Origin: Protonemura montana
Lineage: Eukaryota > Arthropoda > Insecta > Plecoptera > Nemouridae
Assembly: GCA_947568835.1 (NCBI GenBank)
Contig: OX387607.1
Coordinates: 18,130,277 to 18,194,276, forward strand
DNA: 64,000 nt
Direction of reading: 5' to 3'
In this document: one piece after another, positions 1 through 11,014 of the stretch
How the letters are laid out: each line of letters starts with the position of its first letter
Position numbering within the stretch: position 1 is the first letter of the stretch
Notes under the pieces: generated by a model
What the model was told of the DNA's origin: nothing
The model's input: only the letters and a program-made list of their open reading frames with translations
The model's database searches: none
Program-made: the position numbers and the translations under genes

Positions 1-399
1 ATGAGAATTCAGAGATACGTCTCGCATTCCTTTACCTTTATGGAATACATTTTGTGTAATGAAAAAAACTGAAATATTTTTGTGATGTGAATATTTCGTG
101 AACAAGTCGATTACTCTGTTGTCCATTTCTGACATCATATCATCTATAATTATTAGTTTTCCACCACTTTCTGCACTAAAATTATCGATATTCGGTATAC
201 CTTTGTGAAATGTAACGCGAGAATCAGTAATGGAATCGTGAAAATCTTGCATTTCTGAGTAGCACCAAATGATTTGATTGATGTGTGTATCAGTCATTTC
301 ATCTAGATTCGATATAAATCGTCTAACAAATGTAGTTTTACCACAACCTGTACTTCCAGCTAAAAGACTAGTGAATGGTACCTTCCACCTCACTTCCAT
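1..399 (-). CDS. Polinton-type packaging ATPase (FtsK/HerA-like), C-terminus beyond the window
   Basis: Open frame of 133 codons read leftward from an ATG at 399-397 with no stop before base 1, so it is partial. About 14 residues in is a Walker A motif (GSTGCGKT), and around residue 79 a Walker B-like strand (KLIIIDDM), followed by a sensor-like stretch (VFFITQN). This arrangement is that of the A32/FtsK-HerA genome-packaging ATPases carried by Polinton/Maverick elements and related viruses, which move DNA into capsids. It lies 194 bp downstream of, and in the same orientation as, the DNA polymerase gene, as expected for one such element. No stop or frameshift is seen in the visible part. The family call is from motifs and context; I cannot exclude another P-loop ATPase. 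Confidence 0.75.
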   Translation of the reverse strand, partial: MEVRWKVPFTSLLAGSTGCGKTTFVRRFISNLDEMTDTHINQIIWCYSEMQDFHDSITDSRVTFHKGIPNIDNFSAESGGKLIIIDDMMSEMDNRVIDLFTKYSHHKNISVFFITQNVFHKGKGMRDVSLNSH

Positions 400-592
400 A
401 TTGAAGACTGGTGGTAACTAGAAGATACTACACCATTTATTTGGATCCTGAGTAAACATTCATGAATTATAATAAGTTGTAGTATGGCAGTAAAGGATGA
501 GGAGGTGTGATAGGAATTCAAAATTAATCAGTTATTTATGTACATGTTTATTTATTTTTTATTACACAGCCAACACCTGGTTAATTTATTAA

Positions 593-3500
593 CTAATTGC
601 AATCATCTGAATCGCGATCCAGTTCATCAATATCAATAATATTACAATGACCATGGGCAAGTGTATGATATCCATCGTCTAATACATATCTTTTCTCGTC
701 GAATGGTGATAGTGTGATCTTTCGTTGAGTTATTGTATATAAGTTATGATTAAAACTTCGAATGCTAGACATAGATGCACTTTGAATCACTTTTTGAAAA
801 ATCGATTTCTTGTAATCATCGTGTTTAATTACTTTTTCTAAAACATATCTCAAAACTCCTTTTCCTACTTTCTTACATTTTCCATTAGCTTCTAAAATGG
901 AATACATCTTAGCCCTCAATCCTACAAATTCTTTTATGACAGCACCAGCGGTTTCATCTGTCATTTTACCTGGAACTTTCATATTGACATTGCTGTACAG
1001 ATGATGTGTGCTTGGGTAATTTGAAGTGTCGAATAGATTCATATGAGCTTTCATATCGCAATATATATCTTCGGTTTTTATATGATATGTCAGGCTATCG
1101 GTGTCGGTGAAAAGTAAGGTGGCATTATTTCCATACTTATTCTTTACAAAGTTGTAATGGAAATCATAAACAAATCCCTTGCTTAGCTCTAATATTGCGA
1201 ACCCTGCGTAAATTGGTCGATTGAGAATGAGACATTTCTTTTTGGATTGCACGGCTACAAGATCATTTGAAAAAATTGTGAAACTCTCAAACGAAGGAGC
1301 CGCTACAACTTTTAATAGCCTCTTTTCTACGTTCACTAATTCAATGTTAACTCTGTTACGAAGGTTTTCCATAGTCTTACCAAAAACAGCATTGTTCATT
1401 AGCTTGAAGAAATCTTTTTCAAAAGAGTTGGTCGCCTGTTTACGCTGCGATGTGTTAAATTCTATATATTCTTTTAACCAAGAGCTTTGCTTAAATTTAA
1501 GAACTCGATGAATTTTAAGAAGTTTTAATCCCAAGTCAAGATATTGTTGCAAATTTCTATAATGAATTATGTAGTTGGTTTTATCGTTTAGGTTTGGTAC
1601 TAGTTTTCTGACATTTTTTGCAGGTTTAAAGTTCAAGTCTTCCAACAGTTTCTTACTGTAAGGAGAAATCATCTCTTCAGTAACGTTTATATTCTCCGGA
1701 GCCACAGGATAATCATTGTGCAATTCATGCAGATTATGTGAATATTCCAAATCGACCTCTAAAATGTATCCAAATTCAGAGTCTTGTGAAATATTATGAA
1801 TATTAAACTGACTTATTTCATCCTCATTCATCCATTCAAAATGACTGATAGGTAATTTTTGAGACATCGCTTGCCCGTATAGATTGTTCACATCCCAATA
1901 AATAATATACGACGATTCAGCGTTCTTATCGAAGTCATCTACGTACTTGTTATTTGCTGATGCGTAACGGGTTGAGATCATTGAAACTCCGCCTCGTATT
2001 CCCTGCTCCATGAATAAGTACATATCAGGATCCGTAAGTAATTCGAGGTGGCAGCCGCTCATCTTAAGAAATGATTGCCAGCTGTAACCTGGCAATGTAT
2101 ACGTCTGTAAGGGATCAAGTTTATAATGTTTCATAGATATTTCTCGGAAGCTTTCAAAAATATCTGCTAGCAATAACACATCTGTTTTGACATATAAATC
2201 CTGATACTCGCCTAAATTTTGGATTTTAAATAGACTCCAAACCTTTTTAGCATGTTCATAATCTTCGTCACTAATATGTTCATCGCGAATCGTGTTATAA
2301 AAAGCTGCTTTAGAAGGTAGTTTTGTCTCGTCAAATTTTGTTTGTGAATCCATGTAGTCATATGGAAAAACGCCCTTACGGAGAAGATGTGTAAATTCTT
2401 CCTTGTTTTCAAAGTTCTGTTTGGTAATTTTAAATTTATCCTCTCCATAGCTTAACAAATTTTTAGTGAGTGTTTCAAGAGATGTATTCAAAAATTGAAG
2501 AGAGTCGAGAAAACGCAAAGAATTAATCTGGAATGCAACATATTTTTCAGTGTTGTTTGGGATACACGTGATTTTACAAAATTTGAATTTTCCAAGTTCC
2601 TGCATAATAATATGACTATCATAATTTTTTAAATTGTGAAACAAGACTGAAATATGTTTAGCCTGTTTGAAGTTGAGATTACACGAGGAATGAGCTGCTC
2701 CTCTGTAAAGTCCAGACATGTGACAATGATCGCGTACCCTAAATTCATCGAGATCCTTCGAGCAAATAAAACATTCTTTTGAATTCAGAAAGCTCTGCTC
2801 ATCTTCCGGAGTAATTATTATCGGATTATTTTCATTCATTAGCTTTTGCAACTCTTCTTCCTCTTTTAAAATGCTTTTAAGGAAGTGAGTGATTGCATCT
2901 GATCCTCTATACACAACTAAAGGTTTGTGCATTTCACCCTTTGCATTTATCACAACATATGAATATCCTGAACACATATGTTGAGTTGTTTTTAAAGTGT
3001 GCGAGAAATCATCATTCGGAGAGCATCCACTTATTTTCAGGTTTAAACTTTCAAAATCTGCGTAAATTGTGAAAGGTACTTTCAACATGAAATGATAATT
3101 TTTGAATCGCATTATATTATCAGATGGCATTTTTATTTTCTGTGGTTCGTTTTTATTGCAAAACTTCGAATGATCATCAAGGAGCGATTGTCTTGAAAAT
3201 CTATGTAAGCAAAAATGACAGTAAAATGATCGGTGTTCGTGATGAGTTACTGAACCTAGCAAGCGACTTAAACTGCTTATCAAGCAAAAGTGATTCGTCG
3301 TTTCGTTTGATAAATACAATAAATTTATATGAGTATCGCAGGAAAATTTTGTGATTCGGAGCGGAAAAACTTCACATTCATATCCAAACACGTTTACAGA
3401 TATATTGTTCTGTTTCTCAAAACGAGATAATTTTGAAATTTGGACGGGGTATTCAATACCTGACATATTCAAGTGTGACTCGTATTGCTTGTATGCATGT

Positions 3501-3771
3501 ATACGATTTCGATTGTGACAGGGTTCATATAAATGTGCTAACACAGACCAAAGGAAGCATTTTTGGTCGTTGTTTTGAACATTTAAAATCGCCTTTTTTT
3601 TTACTAATTTTTTTGGTAAGGGAATGTAACTACTTGCAGCTAAGGGAACATATTTGGCGATGTTAAGTTCAAATCTTAGAATTCTTTCAAAATTCCAATT
3701 ACTACCTTCCCTCTGAAAATTTGATTTTGCCTTTGCAATCGACTCAAAAGCTTGATTAAATTGTTTATTAA
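593..3771 (-). CDS. Protein-primed family B DNA polymerase, exonuclease and polymerase domains (3' part of broken gene)
   Basis: Long open frame ending at 593. An ATG-less reading begins with GTG at 3544 (983 aa), but the same frame stays open upstream to the TTAA at 3768-3771 and that extra stretch also looks like family sequence, so 3544 is not a real start. Counting from 3544: exonuclease motifs I (YADFESL, ~161), II (NYDSH, ~307) and III (YVKTD, ~451); a Cys/His cluster like endonuclease VII zinc sites (CFIC...DHCH...C, ~258-288); polymerase motif A (DVNNLYG, ~551), motif B (NAVFGKTMEN, ~718) and motif C (FTDTDS, ~812). All catalytic acidic residues are present and there is no internal stop over 3.2 kb, so this part decayed little. 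Family members replicate Polintons and adintovirus-like elements. Confidence 0.88.
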
Positions 3772-4978
3772 GGCCCTAGATCACCCCCTAGACAATCTCC
3801 CATAGCAGACCTATTTTTTGACCGTTTTTGTGACTAAACCGTAAGAGATAGCCTCACATGGTAAAAAGAAAGTTGTTGATAAAGGATTGAGGAAGGTCTG
3901 TAGCATGATTAATTTTGGATTTTTTTGGCACGAAGGGGCGTTAATTAAGTTAAAAAAGTGGAATATTTGGTAGTTTTGCGGTCTTTAATAAATAAAAACT
4001 AAAAGGAAATTGAAAAATCGGCCATGCTACCGACCAAATTTCATCCTTTAGCTACAATATTGCCGCTGGTTAATATGGTCTATCTTGAACAGCCTTGCCG
4101 TTAAACCGGTCAAAAATATAGTCTACATTTTCGATATTTTGGCTCTGCTCGCAACCCCTGTGTTGTGCGAGATAGGCAACTTATCTTTCAGATTCTAAAC
4201 CCCGCCTCCTGCTGTCAATCTCTTGCTTTGGCTTGTGAGACTGCTTGTGAGGGTTTGTGTACCTGCTGCTGAGCACAGTTTTTCTCGGTACAGGTCATTT
4301 AGGTGATACACACACTTAGGTAGAAAAACAAAAGTTGCTGCGTGCTTCTAAAGCAAACCGTCCCGTGGACACGGATGGTCCGTCGACTTCGTCGTCGAAG
4401 TGAAGGAATGTTTTCAGTTCACGTATGAGTTTTTTTGTGACGGCGGCCGAATGACACTTGAAAGTGCGTTGTAAAGACATGTTAGTGATAGTGTTTTTTG
4501 TACATTGTTTTTCGAGGCTAATTTATTTTTTCGAGCCAAAAAAACAAAAGCTTAATAGGGTTTTTTAACAACCAAACACACTTGATTAGTTTCTTATCGA
4601 TAATTTTGCCAAAACTAGATTTGGAGTGACAGATCAAAGATTAACATTTGACAGATGTCTTTCATCGACTTAGGACGCCGTGGATATTTGAGCTGCACTC
4701 ACGGCATCTGCGTGCCTGGGTGCACATGATTAAATAATAATGATAATAATGATAATAAAAAGCACAGTAAAACAAATGAGAAATAGGTTTTATTGTGTTC
4801 GTTTGCTCGGAAAGGTCTGTTTGGGAACAGGTAGCATTCGCCCGTGCCCGTGCCTTACGGCGCGCTAAAATTTGCAGTCACGTGACAAGCAAAAAGTCCA
4901 GCCCCTTTGAGCTTAAATTTCACACCCCCTGTCAATCAAAATCTCGAAAAGCAAAAGCCTTGCCAGGGATCTAGAGCC
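3772..4978. mobile_element. TTAA-flanked non-autonomous DNA transposon (piggyBac-like) inserted in the polymerase gene
   Basis: The element is bounded by TTAA at 3768-3771 and 4979-4982. Its ends are inverted repeats: left GGCCCTAGATC, right (reverse complement) GGCTCTAGATC, 10 of 11 matching. TTAA target duplication and a CCCTAGA-like terminus are hallmarks of piggyBac-type elements. No transposase frame is visible in its 1,207 bp, so it is non-autonomous. A stretch inside (about 4556-4700) recurs at 9358-9506. The insertion falls inside polymerase coding sequence, and the frames on either side line up once one TTAA is discounted. Superfamily assignment rests on TSD and termini only. Confidence 0.8.
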
Positions 4979-5519
4979 TTAAACTCAAAATGTTGTAATA
5001 GTGTGAAGTTGCAACTTCTGAAGCATGGTGTTGACTCGCTTTGCTTGTCTGCCACAATTTTGGTGAAGAGTGGATAAATTGTCAGGTACCATTTAACACC
5101 GCGGGATTTCGAAATATTCTTCATTAATTGAATTTCAATATCATTTTTGTTATCAGCCAAATATGTTAAAACATCAATACGATCATCTGGAATTTTGAAC
5201 GTGTAAGTTTTAACGCTCCTGTTTAGCGCAGATTTTGAAAGTTTTCCCCTACCGATTTGATTTAAGCTTTGTAGAGAATGTTGTTGATTTGAAGATGGTA
5301 TTTCTGTCGAAGTCGACGGGTTTTGACGATTACCAACGTTATCATGACTGGCATGATGAGTCAGCATCTTCTTTTCATTCAAGAAAAATTTTGAACACAC
5401 GCTACACTGAAAGTGTTCTAAACTGCGATGTTTTTTTTAAATTGTCTTTTCTAGAAAATGTTGATCCGCAGAGATCGCAAGGTCCGAAGAATGGTCTAAC
5501 TGTTGGGACTTCAGTAGGA
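4979..5519 (-). CDS. N-terminal zinc-finger region of the broken DNA polymerase gene
   Basis: Begins after a good acceptor (TATTTACAG, 5528-5520). Two C2H2 fingers are encoded: the first with spacing C-X2-C-X12-H-X4-H (~5405-5480) only if one A is dropped from the A8 run at 5438-5431, the second C-X2-C-X12-H-X3-H (~5340-5405) in the downstream frame. The clean spacing on both sides argues that the extra base is a real or technical one-base insertion. Farther on is a conserved-looking stretch (KWYLTIYPLF... then FRS) typical of the N-terminal region of this polymerase family. The frame then runs into the TTAA insertion and stops about 40 bases inside it (TGA near 4936). Confidence 0.7.
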
Positions 5520-5598
5520 CTGTAAATAAAAATAAAAATAAATAAGTTGAAGGTATTAATCGAATGTTTTGTAAAATGAATCTACAAAGAATGCGTAC

Positions 5599-5667
5599 CT
5601 GTCATCTGATGCTGCTGGTGAATTTGTCACCATTGCTAAAATAGCATCACATGCATTCTCTAGATCC
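5599..5667 (-). CDS. Exon 2 of the polymerase gene
   Basis: A 69-nt exon with acceptor CTTGCAG just upstream (5674-5668) and donor GTACGC after it (5598-5593). It enters in phase 2 from exon 1 and leaves in phase 2 to exon 3, and the joined reading has no stop. It encodes a short acidic, Ala/Ser-rich stretch (LENACDAILAMV within it). It is supported only by splice consensus and frame continuity. Confidence 0.6.
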
Positions 5668-5771
5668 CTGCAAGAATGAACACAGAGATTGTGTAAACAT
5701 CTTTTAGACAATTATACAAATCCAATTTAAATGAAAATTAATATTCGAATTTATTAAATAGGTATACTCAC

Positions 5772-5803
5772 ATTAAATTTTGTATTTCATTTTTTGATTC
5801 CAT
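5772..5803 (-). CDS. Exon 1 of the polymerase gene with the likely start codon
   Basis: ATG at 5803-5801 followed by ten codons and two bases, then donor GTGAGT (5771-5766). The phase fits exon 2. This would give the gene a proper ATG, which none of the downstream frames has at its 5' end. Because the exon is very short, the call depends on the good donor and on phase agreement. Confidence 0.5.
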
Positions 5804-6870
5804 TCTTGCTGATAATGATGATGATGGTGATGATAAGAAGTTATTTTAAGTAATTTCTATATATTTTTATTATTCTAATCAGTTCGTTTTTTTTTTTAAA
5901 TTTTAGGAAAATAAGATTTTATGCTGAGGTAGCAATATCAAAATATTTCGAGTAGTATAATTGCTGCAGTCAATGTGCGAGGCGTAACGTTAAAAAAATC
6001 AAGCTTATATCAGCTGGATCTGATTCCACTGTACAATGTCTCTGATAACTTTGAATCGAATGATGATGTCGGTGAGAACAGAACGTCGAACAGTTCATTG
6101 TCCTAACATTTTGCTGATTTGCAATTATTGACCACTAAAATATTATCTAAAGTGCGTTCATTGTAATGTATAACCATCTAAACTCTGGGCAGTAATCGTG
6201 TATAATTACACAGGCATATAATGGAAACAGATGACGTTTCTTAAGAATAAACCTACTATAGAAGTACTTGTTATTTGGTACAGTGAAATCTGATTTTGTC
6301 AAATTAGCGATTGATCGATGAATCTACCAAGCAATACGAGGGCCACGCTGGGAACATCTGGGAAAATGTTACATCGGCATTGCAATAATATTTTTGTAGG
6401 AAGCTATAGTACAGTTCATTTAAGGTAGTACACTAGAAATGCATACATGCAGTTGAGTGTCAGATGTATGATTATTTATGTAGAATGAACAGACTGTAGG
6501 TTACTGTAATTTGGTACAGTGACATCTGATCGTGAGAAATTAGATTAGGTTGCTGCATTTATATTTCTTAAACATCTAAAGTACATTTATTTTAAGAAAT
6601 CACGTAAGAAGTGCACCTTAACATGCACGTATACATGCATGATTATATGCAGGAGGTCATCTCAAAATGAATCGACTATAGTTATCTTCAAATGTTATAT
6701 CACCTTAGCTAACAGTAAAAATGCGCACGCGCACATCTCAAATTTCTGCTGAATCTGCATTTTATTTCGTACCGTCCAAGACGCTAGGAATTTTCCGGGC
6801 GTCAGCAGTTTTCCCACAGAGGTCAATGACTTCCTTCTCCTTCTGATCTAGAACCGGCAATTATACCCTA
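5804..6870. other. Non-coding stretch upstream of the polymerase gene
   Basis: No convincing frame on either strand. It contains weak, diverged direct repeats about 240 bp apart: a TTTGGTACAGTGA-ATCTGAT-like string occurs near 6273 and 6512, and a related string near 6010. Repeated ACATGCA words occur around 6440 and 6630. This may be part of the Polinton's terminal or regulatory region, but I could not identify a terminal inverted repeat. Confidence 0.35.
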
Positions 6871-9357
6871 CTGTCAATGTCAAATTCTTTTCTATATCTC
6901 TAAAACTGAAGGGAAATAAATGACAAAACTGATATATTGTTGGTGTCTTGGCTAGCAAGATTGGTAAGCCCAGATTCTAAAAGGTATTTCACAAGTTTCA
7001 CTCTCTAAAAAATATTTCAAGAAATCATACACGGAAATCTTTTGACAGCCAACTTCGTTTGTTTTCGAAATTGTCATCGTGGTCACTTTGGAATTCACAG
7101 AGTTTCCACAATGCAGTGACCCCAAGTGAAATAAGCGGCAAATTTCAAATAAAATAAATGGGGGTACTTTTGGTTGTGGTCCCATTAGAGGCTTTACATT
7201 AAAACCAAAATGCACAATCCCTCAAAATCTTAAGGTGCCGTTAGGCATCGGGTTCTGCTAGTTAACCTTATATAAAAGCTTTAATTTGGCGATGTTCAAC
7301 TTTTTAGTTTGTCTCTGGCTGGCGACCGACCAGCTGGGGTAACATTTTTCTGTACATGTTGATTTAAATTGCGAAATTTGGTTAAAAACGTGTGCAATTG
7401 GGTTATAATTGTTCAAAATTAAAATCTCTATCCTATTGTGACACTTTGAGGGTGATTTGAAAGCGTTTTTTTGGTGAAATATTGATAATTATGTTTGAAA
7501 TTTCCTGCCTAGGAAAATTGGAGCCATGTCTCACAGTTCGATTTTTATTTGATTCAAAACTTGCCTTTTACTCACCCGCAGCAGCTCGGTATTACTCTTC
7601 ATGCATGCCTATGAAAGTTATTGAAGAAATTTAGCCCAAACGCTGTTATACGTTCGTTTTACGTGAAATAGAAATAATTTTGCAAAAAGTTTGACAGACT
7701 CATTCATTTGTTTAGTTTTTTGACCACTGCAGGGTGAACGAATTCTTAAACTTATCTTTGCGGCAGTGCATTCAGGATATTCAAACGTCAAAAAGGAATT
7801 GAACGTCAAATACTTTTTAGAAACCAGTCAAACATTGCTGGGAATAATTTTAAATCTTACATGACTTCAGAGCACGACCCAACGCGACATTTATACGGTG
7901 ATTTGATGGGATTTTCGTTATGAATTTTATTTAAAACTGGCTGGCAAGGGAAGGTTTTGACAGTTCTCAAACAATGTCAAACAACTGAATCACCGAAAAA
8001 ACTTACATTTTGTCAATTTAAGGTGCTTATCCATTCATTTAACAGGTTTTTAGTCAGATCTGGTGGAGATGTAAAAGGTATTTCACAAGTTTCACTCTCT
8101 AAGAAATATTTCACGGAAATCTTTTGACAGCCAACTTCGTTTGTTTTCGAAATTGTCATCGTGGTCACTTTGGAATTCACAGAGTTTCCACAATGCAGTG
8201 ACCCCAAGTGAAATAAGCGGCAAATTTCAAATAAAATAAATGGGGGTACTTTTGGTTGTGGTCCCATTAGAGGCTTTACATTAAAACCAAAATGCACAAT
8301 CCCTCAAAATCTTAAGGTGCCGTTAGGCATCGGGTTCTGCTAGTTAACCTTTTATAAAAGCTTTAATTTGGCGATGTTCAACTTTTAAGTTTGTCTCTGG
8401 CTGGCGACCGACCAGCTGGGGTAACATTTTTCTGTACATGTTGATTTAAATTGCGAAATTTGGTTAAAAACGTGTGCAATTGGGTTATAATTGTTCAAAA
8501 TTAAAATCTCTATCCTATTGTGACACTTTGAGGGTGATTTGAAAGCGTTTTTTTGGTGAAATATTGATAATTGTGTTTGAAATTTCCTGCCTAGGAAAAT
8601 TGGAGCCATGTCTCACAGTTCGATTTTTATTTCATTCAAAACTTGCCTTTAAATGACCCGCAGCAGCTCGGTAATACTCTTCATGCATGCCTATGAAAGT
8701 TATTGAAGAAATTGAGCACAAACGCTGTTATTTACGTTCGTTTTAAGTGAAATAGAAATAATTTTGCAAAAAGTTTGACAGATGCATTCATTTGTTTGGT
8801 TTTTTGACCACTGCAGGGTGAACGAATTCTTAAACTTATCTTTGCGGCAGTGCATTCAGGATATTCAAACGTCAATGTCAATGTCAACGTCAATGTCAAA
8901 TTCTTTTCAAAATCTCTAGAACTGAAGGAAAAACGTGTGAAATTGGCTTATTTTGGTTCTTTATTCAGGATTTAATCCAACTACGTCTTTTTCACGGTGA
9001 TTTTAAAGAGCATTATTATAGTAAAGTATCAAAAATATTGTTGGTGTCTTGGCTAGCAAGATGAAAAATAGCCACTTGACAAGCCCGTGGCATTCTTGTG
9101 GAGGTTATTTACATGTCAAAAAGGTTTGGAAAGTTAAACAATCTATTAACACAACTATTGGAATCTTTTGTAAACATATTTAAAGATATTTATTGTAAAT
9201 AGTATACGAAAGACAAGAAATTTCTTAAAATACGACGATTTTTCTCCATCCCCAGCCTAGACAAGATCACACAGTTGATTCCAAGCCATCAATGATATTT
9301 GTGACAAATATGTAAATCAATAACAATCCTAACTTTCTTTGCAGGTCTTTTACACAT

Positions 9358-9506
9358 TAAATAGGGTTTTTAAACAAACAAAACACACTTGATTAGTTTT
9401 TTATTGATAATTTTGCCAAAACTAGATTTAAAGTGACATTGACAGATCAAAGATAAACATTTGACAGATATCTTTCATCGAATCAGGACGCCGTGGATAC
9501 TTATTT
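9358..9506 (+). repeat. Dispersed repeat matching the interior of the TTAA element
   Basis: About 150 bp that matches 4556-4700 in the same orientation, with shared words such as CACACTTGATTAGTTT, ATAATTTTGCCAAAACTAGA and GGACGCCGTGGATA. It lacks the TTAA-adjacent termini seen at 3772-4978, so it is either a fragment of a related element or a repeat carried by both. Confidence 0.65.
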
Positions 9507-9650
9507 TATTTTCGAGGATGCCGTGATTATTCAACAGGTATTTAAATTCAAAACGTCATTAATGACGGAGTGCAGTTTTATCAAATCTAATCCAAATAAG
9601 CAATCTAAGTTTAATACGGTTTTCTATGGAAGTGTTTAATATTGTATAGT

Positions 9651-11014
9651 ACTTTATGGTGTTACATGGTAGTCTATGTTATTCTATGGTATTCTATGGT
9701 ATTCTATGGAGTTCTATGGTATTCTATGGTATTCTATGGTATTCTATGATATTCTATGGTATTCTATGGTATTCTATGGTATTCTATAGTATTCTATGGT
9801 ATTCTATGGTAAACTATGGTATTCCAAGGTATTCTATGGTATTCTATGGAGTTCTATGGTATTCTATGATATTGTTTGGTATTCTATGGTATTGTTTGGT
9901 ATTCTATGATATAGTTTGGTATTCTATGGTATTTTATGGTATTTTATGGTATTGTTTGGTATTCTATGGTGTTCTATGGTATTCTATGATATAGTTTGGT
10001 ATTCTATGGTATTCTATGGTATTTTATGGTATTCTATGGTATTCTATGATATTCTATGGTATTCTATGGTATTCTATGGTATTCTATGGTATTCTATGAT
10101 ATTGTTTGGTATTCTATGATATTGTATGGTATTGTATGGTATTCTATGGTATACTATGGTAATCTATGGTATTCTATGGTATTCTATTGTATTCTATGGT
10201 ATTCTATGGTGTTCTATGGTATTCTATGATATTAGTTGGTATTCTATGGTATTCTATGATATTGTTTGGTATTGTTTGGTAGTCTTTGGTATTCTATGGT
10301 ATTCTATGGAGTTCTATGGTATTCTATGATATTGTATGGTATTATATGGTATTCTATGGTATATTATAGTATTCTATGGTGTTCTATGGTATTCTATGGT
10401 ATTTTGTGGAGTTCTTTGGTATTCTATGGTATTCTATGGTATTCTATGATATTGTTTGGTATTCTATGATATTGTATGGTATTGTATGGTATTCTATGGT
10501 ATTGTATGGAGTTCTATGATATTCTATGATATTGTATGGTATTCTATGATATTCTATGGTATTCTATGGTATTCTATGGTATTGTATGGTATTGTATGGT
10601 ATTCTATGGTATACTATAGTATTTTATGGTATTCTATGGTATTCTTTGGTATTCTATGGAGTTCTATGATATTCTATGATATTGGATGGTATTCTATGAT
10701 ATTGTATGGTATTCTATGGTTTTTTATTGTATCCTATTGAATTCTATGGTATTCTATGGTATTCTATGGTATTCTATGGAGTCCTATGGTATTCTATGAT
10801 ATTGTTTGGTATTTAATGGTATTCTATTGAGTTCTATGGTATTCTATGATATTTTTTGGTATTATATGATACTGTATGGTATTGTATGGTATTGTATGGT
10901 ATTCTATGGAGTTCTATGGTATTCTATGGTATTCTATGGTATTGTTTGGTATTCGATGGTATTGTATGGTATTGTATGGAATTGTATGGTATTGAATGAT
11001 ATTGTTAGGTGTTG
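9651..11014 (+). repeat. Decamer satellite array (unit ATTCTATGGT)
   Basis: About 136 copies of a 10-bp unit. Two common variants alternate irregularly: ATTCTATGGT/GAT and ATTGTTTGGT/ATTGTATGGT. Because 10 is not a multiple of 3 and the unit lacks stops in one direction, it produces long spurious frames reading Met-Val-Phe-Tyr-Gly-Ile-Leu-Trp-Tyr repeats. The right edge joins the 1.08-kb unit sequence directly (TACTTTTGG...). Confidence 0.95.

Larger units (their letters stand above)
593..5803 (-). pseudogene. Interrupted Polinton/Maverick family B DNA polymerase gene (whole locus)
   Basis: The gene can be traced as exon 1 (5803-5772), exon 2 (5667-5599) and a long exon 3 (5519-593), joined by consensus GT-AG introns with matching phases. 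Exon 3 has two lesions: a one-base excess in the T8 run (A8 on the coding strand) at 5431-5438, which breaks the first zinc finger, and a 1,207-bp TTAA-flanked insertion at 3772-4978. If one TTAA copy and the insertion are ignored, the reading frame is continuous across the site, so the insertion hit a gene that was still in frame there. The product would be a protein-primed replicative polymerase with an N-terminal C2H2 zinc-finger region. The locus cannot make a full protein now unless the frameshift is a sequencing error and the insertion is removed. Confidence 0.8.

Noticed and set aside
3544-3544. GTG at 3544 as the polymerase start codon
   Set aside because: The frame upstream of it still looks like family sequence and reaches the TTAA insertion, so the codon is internal.
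3776-4982. The 1.2-kb gap in the polymerase gene as an ordinary intron
   Set aside because: No polypyrimidine tract precedes the AG at 3777-3776, and the borders are TTAA duplications with inverted repeats, which fit a transposon better.
6952-8297. Repeated ~90-codon minus-strand frames (6952-7215, 8013-8297, 11722-12024)
   Set aside because: They lie in the 1.08-kb repeat units, differ by frameshifts between copies and have no domain; the DNA repeat explains the similarity.
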